Shown here piece by piece: positions 1 to 9,142 of a stretch of DNA of 50,751 bases. Both the position numbers and the translations under genes were made by a program. Source of the stretch: an uncultured bacterium (GTDB lineage: Bacteria; Planctomycetota; UBA1135; GCA-002686595); NCBI GenBank assembly GCA_905480285.1, contig CAJQPT010000141.1:1-50751 (forward strand), read 5' to 3'. Positions within the stretch are counted from its first letter, which is position 1; each line of letters opens with the position of its first letter. The notes under the pieces were generated by a model. The model saw only the letters and a list, made by a program, of their open reading frames with translations. It had not been told where the DNA came from and searched no databases.

Positions 1-1080
1 CTTCGCGGCCTGCCCCATCCCGGGCATCATCCCGAGGACCTTCTTCATCGGGCCCATCTTCCTCACCATCCGGAACATGCCGAGCATGTCCTCGAGGGTG
101 AAGGAGCCCATGACCATCTTCTCGTAGCTGGCCTGAGCCTCATCCTCGTCGATGTTCTGTTGCGCGGTCTCCACGAGCCCGACCACGTCCCCCATTCCGA
201 GGATCCGGCCAGCCATCCGCTCTGCGACGAACGGGTCGAGGTCGTCGACCTTCTCCCCTGCACCGAGGAAGAGGATCGGCGCCCCGGTGACCTCCTTGAG
301 GCTCACCGCCGCGCCGCCGCGCGCGTCGCCGTCCATCTTGGTGAGGATGACGCCGGTCAACGAGAGACGCTCGTGGAAGGCCTTGGCGGACTGGACCGCG
401 TCCTGGCCCGTCATGGCATCGACCACGAGGACCTGGTTGTGCGGACGGGTGGTGGCCGCGATCTCGGCCACCTCATCCATGAGCATCTCGTCCACGTGGA
501 GGCGGCCCGCGGTATCGAGGATCACCACGTCGCAGCCCTTGGCCGCGGCTTCAGCCACGCCGGCCTCACACACCCGTGGCGGCGCGGCGCCCTCGAGATG
601 GAAGACCGGGATGTCGAGCGATCGGCCGAGGACGCGCAGCTGTTCCACCGCCGCGGGCCGCTTCACATCGGCGGCGACCATCATCGGGCGCTTGCCGTGC
701 CGGTCCCGCAGGTGCTTGGCGAGCTTGGCGCAGGTGGTGGTCTTGCCGGCGCCCTGAAGGCCGGCCATCAGGATCACCGTGGGCCCCGACTTGGCGACCT
801 CCAGGGTCGCGTCCTCCGGACCCATCAGCTCGACGAGCTCGGCGTGGACCGCGTGGACGAACTGGTCCGAGGCCTCCACGCCCTTCAGGCGGCCCTCTCC
901 GAGGGCCCGGGCCTTCACGCGATCCGTGAAGTCCCGCGCCAGCTTGAAGTGAACGTCAGCCTCGAGGAGCGCCTGCCGCACCGCGGCGAGGCCCTCGTCA
1001 ATATTCCCCTCAGTCAGCTCCTTCTTGCTCTTGAAGAACGAAAAGGAACTCCCGAGGCGCTCAGTCAGGGTCTCGAACAT
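1..1080 (-). CDS. ffh: Signal recognition particle protein Ffh (SRP54), 3' end cut by the window edge
   Basis: GTPase of the signal recognition particle; it binds SRP RNA and signal sequences of nascent membrane proteins and docks with FtsY. Reading the minus strand from the ATG at 1080 gives 360 open codons to the window edge, so the gene is partial. The N domain begins MFETLTERLG as in Ffh rather than FtsY. The G domain follows: P-loop GLQGAGKTTT, then ADVKRPAAVEQL, DTAGRLHVDE, TKMDGDARGG and GAGEKVDDLDPF. The last visible residues are methionine-rich (MVMGSFTLEDMLGMF, KVLGMMPGMG), the start of the M domain. murA lies 56 bp upstream in the same direction. Identity is near certain; the C-terminal RNA-binding part is missing. 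Confidence 0.96.
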   Translation of the reverse strand, partial: MFETLTERLGSSFSFFKSKKELTEGNIDEGLAAVRQALLEADVHFKLARDFTDRVKARALGEGRLKGVEASDQFVHAVHAELVELMGPEDATLEVAKSGPTVILMAGLQGAGKTTTCAKLAKHLRDRHGKRPMMVAADVKRPAAVEQLRVLGRSLDIPVFHLEGAAPPRVCEAGVAEAAAKGCDVVILDTAGRLHVDEMLMDEVAEIAATTRPHNQVLVVDAMTGQDAVQSAKAFHERLSLTGVILTKMDGDARGGAAVSLKEVTGAPILFLGAGEKVDDLDPFVAERMAGRILGMGDVVGLVETAQQNIDEDEAQASYEKMVMGSFTLEDMLGMFRMVRKMGPMKKVLGMMPGMGQAAK

Positions 1081-1136
1081 GCCGGGGTTCTAGCACATGC
1101 CGGGCCCAGCGGGGCGCGCTGGGGCACCGGCAACCG

Positions 1137-2420
1137 TCATTCTGACACGCGGCGGATCGCGGCGCCGATCGAGGCGAGCCGATCCTCAATGCGCTCATAC
1201 CCGCGATCGATGTGGTAGACGCGGTGGACCTCCGTGGTCCCGCGGGCCACGAGACCGGCCATCACCAGCGCCGCAGAGGCTCGGAGGTCGGAGGCCATGA
1301 CCGGGGCTCCGGAGAGCTCGGGGGTGCCGCGCACCACCACCGCTGTGTTCTGACGTCGCACGTTGGCACCCAGGCGGCTGAGCTCGGGGACGTGCATGTA
1401 CCGGTCCGGAAAGATCCGTTCCGTGATGATGCTCAGCCCGTCGGCCTTCGTCATCAGGGCCATCCACTGGGCCTGGAGATCAGTGGGGAAACCCGGGTAG
1501 GCGTGGGTGGTGACGTCGGTGGAGCGCGGCGGGGTGTCGGCCACGTCGTAGGCCTGCACCTCGATCCAGTCCTCGCCGACCTCGAACGGCACGCGTGCCT
1601 CGTTCATGTGGTCGAGGAGCGCGCCGAGGTGTGTAGGCTGACAGTCGGCCACCCTCACCTGCGCCCCCGCGAGCGCCCCCGCCAGCACGTAGGTGCCGGC
1701 CTCGATCCTGTCTGGAATCACGTCGTGGGTGGCCCCGTGGAGTTCGTCCACCCCTTCGATGGTCAGCATGGGCGACCCCTGTCCGGAGATCTTCGCCCCC
1801 ATGGCGACCAGCGCGTCACAGAGGTCGATGACCTCCGGCTCGCAGGCCGCGCTCTCGATGACCGTGGTCCCCCTCGCCAGGGTGGCTGCCATGACCACGT
1901 TGGCCGTCCCCAGCACGCTCGGCCCGTTCGCAGACCCGAGGAAGACCCGGGCGCCGCGTAGGCCGCCGGGGGGCGCCTCCGCCACGACGAAGCCGTGCTC
2001 GATCCGGACCTTGGCTCCGAGGGCGCACAGCCCCTTGAGGTGGATGTCGATGGGCCGGACACCGAAGTTGCAGCCCCCGGGCAGGCTCACCTCGGCCCGC
2101 CCAAGGCGCGCCAGCAGCGGCCCCAGGACGCAGACCGAGGCCCGCATCTTGCGGACCGCCTCCCAGGTGGCGCGCCCTGTGATGTCCCCCTCCGCGCAGA
2201 TGTGGACGGTGCCGTTCGCGTCCTGCTCGGCCTCCGCGCCCAGATCCCGGATGATCCCCAGCATGGTCGAAACGTCGGCCAGGCGCGGCGCGCGGGTCAG
2301 CGTCACGGGCTCCCGCGAGAGCAGGGAAGCGGCGAGGATGGGCAGCACGGCGTTCTTTGAGCCGGCGGTGCGAATCGTCCCCTCGAGCGTGTGGCCGCCC
2401 TCGATGATCAGTTTGTCCAT
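1137..2420 (-). CDS. murA: UDP-N-acetylglucosamine 1-carboxyvinyltransferase MurA
   Basis: First committed step of peptidoglycan synthesis: transfers enolpyruvate from PEP to UDP-GlcNAc in the cytoplasm. The 427-residue length is normal for MurA. Residues K22-N23 in GSKNAVLPILAASLL match the substrate-binding Lys-Asn pair. Catalytic cysteine C117 sits in the loop LPGGCNFGVRPIDIHLKG, so a fosfomycin-sensitive Cys-type enzyme is expected from family knowledge. The C-terminal half has the usual SDLRASAALVMAGL block and the ending HIDRGYERIEDRL. The ATG at 2420 places MDKLIIEGGH at the N-terminus, as in homologues. It lies upstream of ffh on the same strand and is divergent from the TPR/alpha-CTD gene. 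Its presence argues for a peptidoglycan-containing cell. Confidence 0.97.
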   Translation of the reverse strand: MDKLIIEGGHTLEGTIRTAGSKNAVLPILAASLLSREPVTLTRAPRLADVSTMLGIIRDLGAEAEQDANGTVHICAEGDITGRATWEAVRKMRASVCVLGPLLARLGRAEVSLPGGCNFGVRPIDIHLKGLCALGAKVRIEHGFVVAEAPPGGLRGARVFLGSANGPSVLGTANVVMAATLARGTTVIESAACEPEVIDLCDALVAMGAKISGQGSPMLTIEGVDELHGATHDVIPDRIEAGTYVLAGALAGAQVRVADCQPTHLGALLDHMNEARVPFEVGEDWIEVQAYDVADTPPRSTDVTTHAYPGFPTDLQAQWMALMTKADGLSIITERIFPDRYMHVPELSRLGANVRRQNTAVVVRGTPELSGAPVMASDLRASAALVMAGLVARGTTEVHRVYHIDRGYERIEDRLASIGAAIRRVSE

Positions 2421-2939
2421 GGTCCCCCTGAAGTCGCCTGGGCCGGCAGGGCCGGTGGCGTGGTACCCGGTTGAGCCCGCCTGGCGGGCCCCCGGAGGCC
2501 GATCGGGGCCTCTCGGCCCCGCGGTTGCGGGCGTCTACGGAACGCCCTCGGCTTGTGGTGCGGTGGTGCCCGGACCCCCCTCGGACCCGGACGACCCAGA
2601 GCGTAGCTACATGGTGGGGCCGGATCCAAGGCCCCGTCGAGGGACTCCTCCCTCGGGGAATTCCTCCGGGTGGACCGCCGAGAGGCCGCCGGCCGGTCAA
2701 CGGGCAAGCTGGAGGCGCAGACCCGCCAGAAGCGCAGACCAGAAGGGCGCCCAGAAGAGCCCTCAGAAGCCCCCTCGGTGTTGACGCCGCGCCCCCCCGG
2801 CACCTATCCTCTTGCGCTTGCTCGCGGCGATTCAGAGTCCCTGGAACCACCAGGGGCCGTCACCGCAGCGCCGCCGGGTGCCGCCCCGGCCTCCCTCAAG
2901 ACGACACCAACGCCTCGCCGCGAATCCGCCGGCGATGAC
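2421..2939. other. 519-bp divergent intergenic region between murA and the TPR/alpha-CTD gene
   Basis: No convincing gene. The downstream reading frame stays open back to an ATG at 2670, but the extra 90 residues are Arg/Pro/Ala-rich and look like translated noncoding DNA. The region contains a sigma-70-like promoter (2781-2810), a small hairpin at 2839-2855 (CCCTGG, 5-nt loop, CCAGGG) in the predicted leader, and several CAGAAG copies near 2728-2768. The murA promoter should lie near 2421-2600, but I could not pick a clear one. Confidence 0.55.
2781..2810 (+). promoter_or_regulatory. Candidate sigma-70-type promoter for the TPR/alpha-CTD gene
   Basis: TTGACG at 2781-2786 and TATCCT at 2805-2810 are separated by 18 bp. 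Transcription would start near 2817, giving a leader of about 120 nt before the ATG at 2940 and excluding the upstream ATG at 2670. Confidence 0.45.
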
Positions 2940-4601
2940 ATGGATCAAATGGATAACCAAGACGTGAGCCCCGAGCAGCCCGGCGCCAACGAGCATCAGC
3001 CCGCGGTGCAGCCCACCGCCGAGCAGCCCACCGCCGAGCAGCCGGCCGCCGAGCAGCCGATCGCCGTGCCCCATCACGACGGAGCCGAGTCCGTGGCGCA
3101 CTATGCCGTCCAGCACGATGCCGTCCAGCACGATGCCATGCATCAGGGCGACGGGCACCACGCCGGCGCAGCCGATCCCGACGCTGCGCACGCGGGAACC
3201 GAGAGCCTGCCGGAGCCCATGGAGGCCTACCACTCCCCCGAGCCCGAAGAGGAAGAGGAGCTCGAGCCGGTCTCGGCCCACGCCCCCTTCGACCTTCTCG
3301 AGGACGAAATCCCGAGCTTTGGCGCGCTGCTCGCCGCTCGGCCTTCTGTCTTCGAGACGCCCAAGACCTTCGACAGCTTCAACCGCAAGGTCGATGGGCT
3401 TGAGGCCACAGGTGAGACGGGCCGCCGCCGCGCGCTCGGCCTCTGGATGCTCGGTCGCTACGACGAGGCCGCCGAGGCCCTCGCAGCCTTCGAGGACGAC
3501 GACGTGGCCTGCTACACGCGGGGCCGCTCGCTGGTGTCGGCTGGCCGCGCCGCCGAGGCCGTCGCCATCTTCAATGCGCTGAGCAGCAAGTACCCCGAGG
3601 AGTCGCGCCCGCTGGGCGACATGCTCGACGCGCAGCTCGACGCCAACCTCAGCTCAGGTGACGTCGAGTCGGCCATCGCCGCCACGGAACAAGCGGTTTC
3701 GGACCAGTCCGAGGCCTTCCGCTCCAGCGCCGAGGGCCTGCACCTGCTCGGACGCCTGGCTGAGCTCTCCGGGAACTACACCCAGGCCATCGAGCACTTC
3801 GTGGCCTCGCGCGGGGCAGATCCGACGCACCGCCGGAACCTCTTCCGCCTCGCCTACCTCTCGGAGCGCGTCGGGCAGGAGCAGCTCGCCCTCGATGCGT
3901 ACGAGACCCTCGCCACCATGCTCCCCGTCGACCGAGCGGTCATGGTGAACCTCGGGGTCCTGTACGAGGACCTCGGTCAGGACCAGGACGCCGCCGCGTG
4001 CTACGACACGATCGTCCGCACGGACCGCACCGACCGCTTCGCGCGCCTGTACCTGAAGGACGCCAAGGCGGGCATGTCGATGTTCTACGACGAGGATCTC
4101 GAGAAGAAGGAGGACCGCCTCAACCAGATCCTCCGCATCCCCATCACCGACTTTGAGCTGTCCGTCCGGGCCCGCAACTGCCTGAACAAGATGGACATCA
4201 TGACCCTGGGCGACCTGGTCAAGAAGACGGAGTCCGAGCTCCTCAGCTACAAGAACTTCGGCGAGACCTCGCTCACCGAGATCAAGGAGATCCTCGCCAG
4301 CAAGGGGCTGCGCCTCGGCATGGCTCGCGAAGAGGCCGTGGCAAGCATCGCCAAGGCCCGCACGGCCCAGGAGGGTCGCGACCTCGACCCGAACGATCCG
4401 CGCAACAAGCCGATCTCCGACCTGAAGCTCTCGATCCGCGCGCGGCGCACCGTCGAGAACATCGGCTGCCTCACCCTCGGGGATGTCACCGCGCACTCCG
4501 AAGAGGAGCTGCTCGGCATGCCCAACTTCGGGGTCACCTCGTTGCTCGAGTTGCGGAACCGCCTCGCGGAGTACAGCCTCACCCTCAAGGGCGAGGACTG
4601 A
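2940..4601 (+). CDS. TPR protein with two RNA polymerase alpha C-terminal (alpha-CTD) domains
   Basis: 553 residues from the ATG at 2940 (ATG 2949 also possible; no strong RBS at either). Order: an acidic, low-complexity N-terminus with AEQPT-like repeats (DNA units of 15 bp at 3008-3067 and 3103-3132); TPR-like helices over roughly residues 150-385 (for example LGVLYEDLGQDQDAAACYDTI); alpha-CTD-like domain 1 (about 394-465); alpha-CTD-like domain 2 (about 491-553). Domain 1 has VRARNCL and NFGETSLTEIKEIL, keeping the equivalents of E. coli alpha R265, N268, C269, G296 and S299. Domain 2 (IRARRTV, NFGVTSLLELRNRL) keeps the Arg and Gly/Ser but lacks the Asn-Cys pair. This is not a full RpoA because the assembly domains are absent. 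It may be a transcription- or DNA-associated adaptor; its function is unknown. ruvA starts 18 nt downstream. Confidence 0.88.
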   Translation: MDQMDNQDVSPEQPGANEHQPAVQPTAEQPTAEQPAAEQPIAVPHHDGAESVAHYAVQHDAVQHDAMHQGDGHHAGAADPDAAHAGTESLPEPMEAYHSPEPEEEEELEPVSAHAPFDLLEDEIPSFGALLAARPSVFETPKTFDSFNRKVDGLEATGETGRRRALGLWMLGRYDEAAEALAAFEDDDVACYTRGRSLVSAGRAAEAVAIFNALSSKYPEESRPLGDMLDAQLDANLSSGDVESAIAATEQAVSDQSEAFRSSAEGLHLLGRLAELSGNYTQAIEHFVASRGADPTHRRNLFRLAYLSERVGQEQLALDAYETLATMLPVDRAVMVNLGVLYEDLGQDQDAAACYDTIVRTDRTDRFARLYLKDAKAGMSMFYDEDLEKKEDRLNQILRIPITDFELSVRARNCLNKMDIMTLGDLVKKTESELLSYKNFGETSLTEIKEILASKGLRLGMAREEAVASIAKARTAQEGRDLDPNDPRNKPISDLKLSIRARRTVENIGCLTLGDVTAHSEEELLGMPNFGVTSLLELRNRLAEYSLTLKGED

Positions 4602-4619
4602 GCTGAGGCTGATCGACGC

Positions 4620-5222
4620 GTGTACGAGTTCATCTCAGGCACCGTCTCGGACCGAACGCCGGCGAGCGTCGTGATCGACGCCGCCGGCGTTGGCTTTGAG
4701 TTGCTGGCCCCCATCGGCGCCGCGTTCCCCGAGGTCGGCGAGCAGGCAACGGCCTTCGTGCACCTCGTGGTCCGTGAGGACGCGCAGACCCTCTATGGGT
4801 TCGCTCGCCGTGAGGACCGGAACCTGTTCCGCGTGCTCCTGCGCGTGCGCGGCGTGGGTCCAAGCATGGCCCTCGGCATCCTCTCCGGGCTCGGACCGGC
4901 TGACCTGGTCGCGGCGGTGCAACGTGAGGATCTCGCGGCCTTCACCGCCATCAAGGGCGTCGGCAAGAAGACCGCAGAGCAGCTGATGCTCGACCTGCGG
5001 GACAAGACGCCGCTCCTCGCGAGCCTGGCCGGCGGTGCGGACGTGACTCCAGTCCAGGAGGCGCCAGCACCCGCCGAGGCCTCGGTCCATGCGGACGCCG
5101 TCTCGGCTCTGGTCTCGATCGGCTACTCGGACAAGGAAGCCGCCAAGGCCGTGGACAAGGCCCTCAAGCACCTGGAAGGCGCCGACCTCGAGGCCGTCGT
5201 GAAGGCAGCCATGCGCGGCTAG
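4620..5222 (+). CDS. ruvA: Holliday junction DNA helicase subunit RuvA
   Basis: RuvA tetramers bind four-way junctions and load the RuvB motor for branch migration in recombinational repair. 200 residues, normal for the family. The GTG start gives MYEFISGTVSD, matching the conserved RuvA N-terminus. Domain I (OB fold) spans about 1-64. Domain II carries two helix-hairpin-helix motifs (RVRGVGPSMALGILSGL and AIKGVGKKTAEQLMLDL, about 72-130). After an Ala/Pro/Glu linker, domain III (about 150-200, ALVSIGYSDKEAAKAVDKAL) is the RuvB-contacting UBA-like domain. It lies 18 nt after the TPR/alpha-CTD gene and is probably cotranscribed with it. ruvB and ruvC are not adjacent in the window. Confidence 0.96.
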   Translation: MYEFISGTVSDRTPASVVIDAAGVGFELLAPIGAAFPEVGEQATAFVHLVVREDAQTLYGFARREDRNLFRVLLRVRGVGPSMALGILSGLGPADLVAAVQREDLAAFTAIKGVGKKTAEQLMLDLRDKTPLLASLAGGADVTPVQEAPAPAEASVHADAVSALVSIGYSDKEAAKAVDKALKHLEGADLEAVVKAAMRG

Positions 5223-5224
5223 CG

Positions 5225-5260
5225 CCCGCCTACCGCGTCAGGCCCGCCTACCGCGTCAGG
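5225..5260. repeat. Two exact copies of an 18-bp tandem repeat
   Basis: cccgcctaccgcgtcagg occurs at 5225-5242 and again at 5243-5260, followed by a partial third copy (cccgcc). The second copy encodes the end (GLTR, stop) of the minus-strand gene that terminates at 5248; the first lies between that stop and the ruvA stop at 5222. Confidence 0.9.
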
Positions 5261-7911
5261 CCCGCCGACCTCGCCTCACGCAGGGCGAGGGCACGGAGGT
5301 CTTCTGGCGCGGCGAGGTGCAGGCGATCAATCCAGCGCGCCCCGGCCCCGGGGAGGTCCGCCCACCCACCCCGCAGCGACTCCGCCTGCATGCGCTCGAT
5401 GAGCCGGCGAAGAAGACGGCGGTAGGCTGCTCCATGGGGCGCGCCGCCCCCTCCGAAGTTCTGGTCTGCCGCGTCGAGCAGGTCGACCCACATCAGCCTG
5501 GGGTCCTCGAGCACGGCCAGGGCCACGAGTTGAGCGCGCTCCTCGAGCGCTTCGGCAATCCTCCCGCCCGAGAAACCCTGCCCCGCCGCGAACGCGATCA
5601 AGCGCAGCACCCGCGGTGCCGTCAGCGGGTACCAGGCCTTGCGGTCGCAGAGGTGGGCCTCCTCGTGGGCCACGACGCCCTCGGTGAAGAGGTCCAGCGG
5701 AGGCACCACGGGGTCCCCTGGACTCCTGTCGCACATGACGGCGAGGCGCATCCTGTCGGCAGCGCCGAGAGCGGGCTGCAACGACATGACTGGAGCCGGC
5801 GACGCCGCTGGCACGGCGAGGGCTCGGGCCAGGGCCCCCCGATCCGGCTCGCCCCCCGGCGCGCTGAAGGCCCTCAGCAGCGAGGCACAGTAGGCGCGCT
5901 CCAACGCGATCACCTCGAGGTCGATGTAGAACCCTTCGTGCAAGGCCGCCCCAGCGATCGCCCCGCCGCGCCGCGTGATGCGCCCGGGTACGTCCGCGCC
6001 CTGGCACCAGATGGCGACGCCCTCGAACGGGCGGCCGAGGTGCGCCCCGGCCCGAGGCTGCGCGTGAAGGCGCCTCAACACCGTGGCGTCCGGCCCTCCT
6101 TGACCCGCCCCCCGGCCCACGAGCGCGAAGCGCCCCATGGCCTCGAAGGCGGCGGCGAGCCCGGGAACCGGAGCTCCAGGCGCTCCTCTCCCCAGGCGCC
6201 CGTCTTCCTCGCTGAAGGAGGGGCCGGGATGAACGATGCTGCCGGCCGGTCCGTAGCTGATCACGGGGGATTCGAACCCGCCATCGGGGAGGTCCAGCCA
6301 ACCGCAGCGCTCGAGGATGCGGGCGACCTCGTCGTGCAGCTCCACCGCGCTCGTGATCCTCCCTCCGCTCGCCCCAGCCGAAGCGAACGCCGCCATGGCG
6401 TCCAGGCGCCGCCCGAGGTTCAAGAGCGCCCCCAGGGCGGCGCGGCCACGGAGCGCCGCGACCTCGAGGTCCCGGGCGCCCTCTGGATCCACCGGGGCGA
6501 TGCTCCCGGCCCAGCCCACCGCCTCCGAGAACCAACCGGCCGCCAGCAGACGCTCCCCGACCTCGCGGCCTTCACGCTGACTGGGGGCCCCGACGCCCAA
6601 TGCTCGCACGGCCTCCATGAGCGCCAGGAGTTCGGGGTCGAGCGGCGCCCCCGCGTCGTCCTTGAGCTCCGAGGGGAGGTCCGCGCACCAGGCATCGAGC
6701 ACGCCCTCGAGCCCCGGGGGTGACTCGCCATCGGCGCCCCCGCCTCCCCCCTGAGGTCCTGCGTCCGACCGAGCGCCTCCTCCCCCAGCGGACGCCAGCG
6801 GCCCCCGTGAGCCGAAGGCCTCGACCAGCAACGTCCGCCAGCCGGTGCCCTTGGTGACCGGCCGCGCGCCACGTCGAAAGGCCTCCAGCAGCTCGGTGGC
6901 CGCGCGTCGGCTATCCCCCGAGAGGCGCGCCACGCCTTGCGCGAGGGCCAGCTCGATCTCCGCCCCCGAGATGAGCGGCTGGCCCACCGCGAGGAGCGCC
7001 TCCACGAGGTCCAGTCGCTCTCGATCCGTGAGCCATGGGGACGCGATCCACTCCGTGGCCTGTGCCACCCCCTCCGTCTGCTTCGCTCCCTCGGGACTCC
7101 CGAGCAGCAGCCGCGAGAGCAGCGATCCGACCATGGCCCGCTCCGGCTCTCGGAGGCTCAGTTCGCCAGTGACGGAGAGCGCGACGCGCAACACCTCGAT
7201 GGCCTCCACCTCCCGCTTGCTCGCGTCGAGATAGGTCCCCAGGGACCAGGCGAACAGCGCCACCTCCGAAGGGTCCCTCGACAAGGCCAGCGCCCGGCAC
7301 CCGGCCGCGAGTGCCGCTTCCATCCGGAGGGCCCGTCGGGCGGCCCAGGCCTGGCCATGCCACGCCCAAGAGAAGCTGGGGTCTAGCGCTGCGGCTCGCT
7401 CGAACTGCGCCCTTGAACCCGATCCGCCGAGGCGCGCCGCCAGGTAGATCGCCCGGCTATCCTCCATCTCGGCGGCGGTCAGGTACGCGGCCAATCGATC
7501 CGGAAGTGTCAGGCTCGAGCGGTGATACCAGCGATCGAGGAAACGCTCGGGAGCCGCCCAGTCAGGGGCGAGGCGAGCTGCCAGCCGCGCCTGGTCCGCC
7601 GCGCGCTCGAATTCGACGCTGCCCATCGAGAAGCCGCTGGTCCGCGAGAGGGTCCACGCCTCAAGCATCGCGTCCGATGCGGCCTGGGGCACGGGCTCAC
7701 GAGCCGTCACCGCCACTGGGGCGTGGCAGCCAGCAGCGACCAGTAGCGCCCCCGCCAGGAGCGCCCCCGCCAGGAGCGCCGCCAGCCCCGGGCTGCGGGC
7801 CCAGCGGCTCCCGAAGACCCGCGGCTGCCCAGAGCGAAGGCCGACGCCGGACCCCGGCGCCGAGCGGGGGCTCCATTCCGCGGACCGCTCACGGACCTGT
7901 CGCGACGTCAC
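5248..7911 (-). CDS. Secreted lipoprotein with HExxH zincin-like motif, unknown function
   Basis: About 887 residues if translation starts at the GTG at 7911, 4 nt after the ribD stop; the frame stays open upstream but there it only shadows ribD. The N-terminus has a basic stretch, a hydrophobic segment (LAALLAGALLAGALLVAAGC) and a lipobox cysteine at residue 62, so export and lipidation are likely. The middle is Ala/Leu-rich helical with TPR-like character and a Gly-rich break. Near the C-terminus VVAHEEAHLCD (HEEAH, 749-753) matches the HExxH zinc motif, with LEERAQ about 37 residues later as a possible third ligand. I infer a surface metallopeptidase or peptidase-like protein; no family name can be assigned. 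It is probably in an operon with ribD. Confidence 0.75.
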   Translation of the reverse strand: MTSRQVRERSAEWSPRSAPGSGVGLRSGQPRVFGSRWARSPGLAALLAGALLAGALLVAAGCHAPVAVTAREPVPQAASDAMLEAWTLSRTSGFSMGSVEFERAADQARLAARLAPDWAAPERFLDRWYHRSSLTLPDRLAAYLTAAEMEDSRAIYLAARLGGSGSRAQFERAAALDPSFSWAWHGQAWAARRALRMEAALAAGCRALALSRDPSEVALFAWSLGTYLDASKREVEAIEVLRVALSVTGELSLREPERAMVGSLLSRLLLGSPEGAKQTEGVAQATEWIASPWLTDRERLDLVEALLAVGQPLISGAEIELALAQGVARLSGDSRRAATELLEAFRRGARPVTKGTGWRTLLVEAFGSRGPLASAGGGGARSDAGPQGGGGGADGESPPGLEGVLDAWCADLPSELKDDAGAPLDPELLALMEAVRALGVGAPSQREGREVGERLLAAGWFSEAVGWAGSIAPVDPEGARDLEVAALRGRAALGALLNLGRRLDAMAAFASAGASGGRITSAVELHDEVARILERCGWLDLPDGGFESPVISYGPAGSIVHPGPSFSEEDGRLGRGAPGAPVPGLAAAFEAMGRFALVGRGAGQGGPDATVLRRLHAQPRAGAHLGRPFEGVAIWCQGADVPGRITRRGGAIAGAALHEGFYIDLEVIALERAYCASLLRAFSAPGGEPDRGALARALAVPAASPAPVMSLQPALGAADRMRLAVMCDRSPGDPVVPPLDLFTEGVVAHEEAHLCDRKAWYPLTAPRVLRLIAFAAGQGFSGGRIAEALEERAQLVALAVLEDPRLMWVDLLDAADQNFGGGGAPHGAAYRRLLRRLIERMQAESLRGGWADLPGAGARWIDRLHLAAPEDLRALALREARSAGLTR

Positions 7912-7915
7912 AGGC

Positions 7916-9142
7916 TCAGCCGTTGAAGGCCTCGAGGACGGCGTCCACACCGGACTCCCGGTGGAGGCGTTCCGAGAGAGGGGCCTCCACCAGCCAACCC
8001 GCGAGCGACTCGCCCTCTCCGCCGCGGACGTCTCCGGTGTAGACGCGCACCTGATCGACGAACCCTGCCTCCAGGGCGTTCCGAAGGAGCGTCGGGCCGC
8101 TCTCGAGCATGACCCGCTGGTAGCCCTGCTCCCAGAGCCACCCCCAGGCGGCGCGGAGATCGAGCGACTGCCGCTTCGCCCCGCGCGCGGTGTGAATCTC
8201 AGCGCCCGCGGCTTCAAGGGCGCGCCTGCGGATGGGGTCCCCGCCGGGGAGCGTGAGGATCTGCACCTTGCCGCCACGCTCCGCGCCCTCCAGCTCGCTG
8301 AACAGACGGGCATCAGGCGGGGTCCGCAGCCAAGAGTCGAGAACCACCCGGGCAGGCGCCGGCGAGTCCAGGTCCGATGGGGCCACGCCAGCGCGATCGA
8401 TGCCCTCTCCAAGCGGGAGGGTCTGCAGAGGATCACCGGGCACCGGGATCGTTGCCCGGCGCAGGGTCAGGCGAGGGTCATCCGCGATCACGGTCCCGAC
8501 GCCGGTGACGATGGCGTCGACCCGGCCGCGCAGGAACTGGACCTCCTCAAGAGAGGCGCCGCCGGAGATCCAGCGACCCTCTCCCACGCCCTTGGGCGGG
8601 GAGAGCTGCCCCGTCAGCGTCTGGGCCCACTTCGCGATCGTCCAGGGATGCGGGCGACGCAGCCTGTCACGGTCGGTCCAGCGAAGAAAGTGGGGAGCCA
8701 CCAGGTCCAGGGGCGCCGGGATCGGGTCCACCGAGACCTCAACGCCCGCCTCCTGAAGCTGCTCCAGCCCCACGCCACGGTGTCGCAGGTCAGGGTCCGA
8801 GGCGCCGACGACCACCCGCTGGATTCCCGCCTCCAGGATCGCCTGTACGCAGGGCCCGGTCTTCCCCGCAGAGCTGCAGGGCTCGAGCGTGACCACCATG
8901 GTGTCCCACTGATCCCGGGGCACGCCGCTCTCATCTGCCCGCGCGATGGCGTCCACCTCGGCGTGGGGACCGCCCCAGACCCGATGGAAGCCTCGGCTGA
9001 TCACCTTCCCGTTCGCGAGGATCGCAGCGCCCACGCACGGGTTGGGGGCCACCTCGAATCGGAACCGGCGGGCTTCCTCACCGAGGCCAGCGAGGAGCTC
9101 GCGGGCCTGGGCGGGGTCGATGGAAGGGGTCACTCCGTTCAT
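7916..9142 (-). CDS. ribD: Riboflavin biosynthesis bifunctional deaminase/reductase RibD
   Basis: Catalyses two steps of riboflavin synthesis: deamination of the diaminopyrimidine ribosylamino phosphate, then NADPH-dependent reduction of the ribosyl side chain. 408 residues from the ATG at 9142; an open upstream extension is Arg/Ser-rich and rejected. Deaminase domain (about 1-150): [10 protein letters not shown] at 32-41, zinc and catalytic HAE at 60-62, zinc cysteines C89 and C98 in [11 protein letters not shown]. Reductase domain (about 180-408): [33 protein letters not shown], and [21 protein letters not shown] near the end. The Asp/Pro-rich stretch in the reductase is longer than usual. 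The HExxH lipoprotein gene starts 4 nt after its stop. Divergent from mdh across 247 bp. Confidence 0.93.
   Translation of the reverse strand: MNGVTPSIDPAQARELLAGLGEEARRFRFEVAPNPCVGAAILANGKVISRGFHRVWGGPHAEVDAIARADESGVPRDQWDTMVVTLEPCSSAGKTGPCVQAILEAGIQRVVVGASDPDLRHRGVGLEQLQEAGVEVSVDPIPAPLDLVAPHFLRWTDRDRLRRPHPWTIAKWAQTLTGQLSPPKGVGEGRWISGGASLEEVQFLRGRVDAIVTGVGTVIADDPRLTLRRATIPVPGDPLQTLPLGEGIDRAGVAPSDLDSPAPARVVLDSWLRTPPDARLFSELEGAERGGKVQILTLPGGDPIRRRALEAAGAEIHTARGAKRQSLDLRAAWGWLWEQGYQRVMLESGPTLLRNALEAGFVDQVRVYTGDVRGGEGESLAGWLVEAPLSERLHRESGVDAVLEAFNG

Noticed and set aside
160-1218. 352-codon plus-strand open frame
   Set aside because: Runs opposite ffh, whose minus-strand frame encodes every Ffh motif; the plus-strand product shows no family pattern.
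2670-2939. In-frame upstream extension of the TPR/alpha-CTD gene from an ATG at 2670
   Set aside because: Arg/Pro/Ala-rich sequence without domain features, and it contains a good promoter at 2781-2810.
2940-4601. RNA polymerase alpha subunit (rpoA)
   Set aside because: Only the C-terminal domain is present, twice, behind TPR repeats; the assembly domains are missing.
7912-8436. Upstream extension of the HExxH lipoprotein frame to 8436
   Set aside because: Overlaps ribD in another frame, is Arg/Ser-rich and would put the signal peptide far inside the protein.
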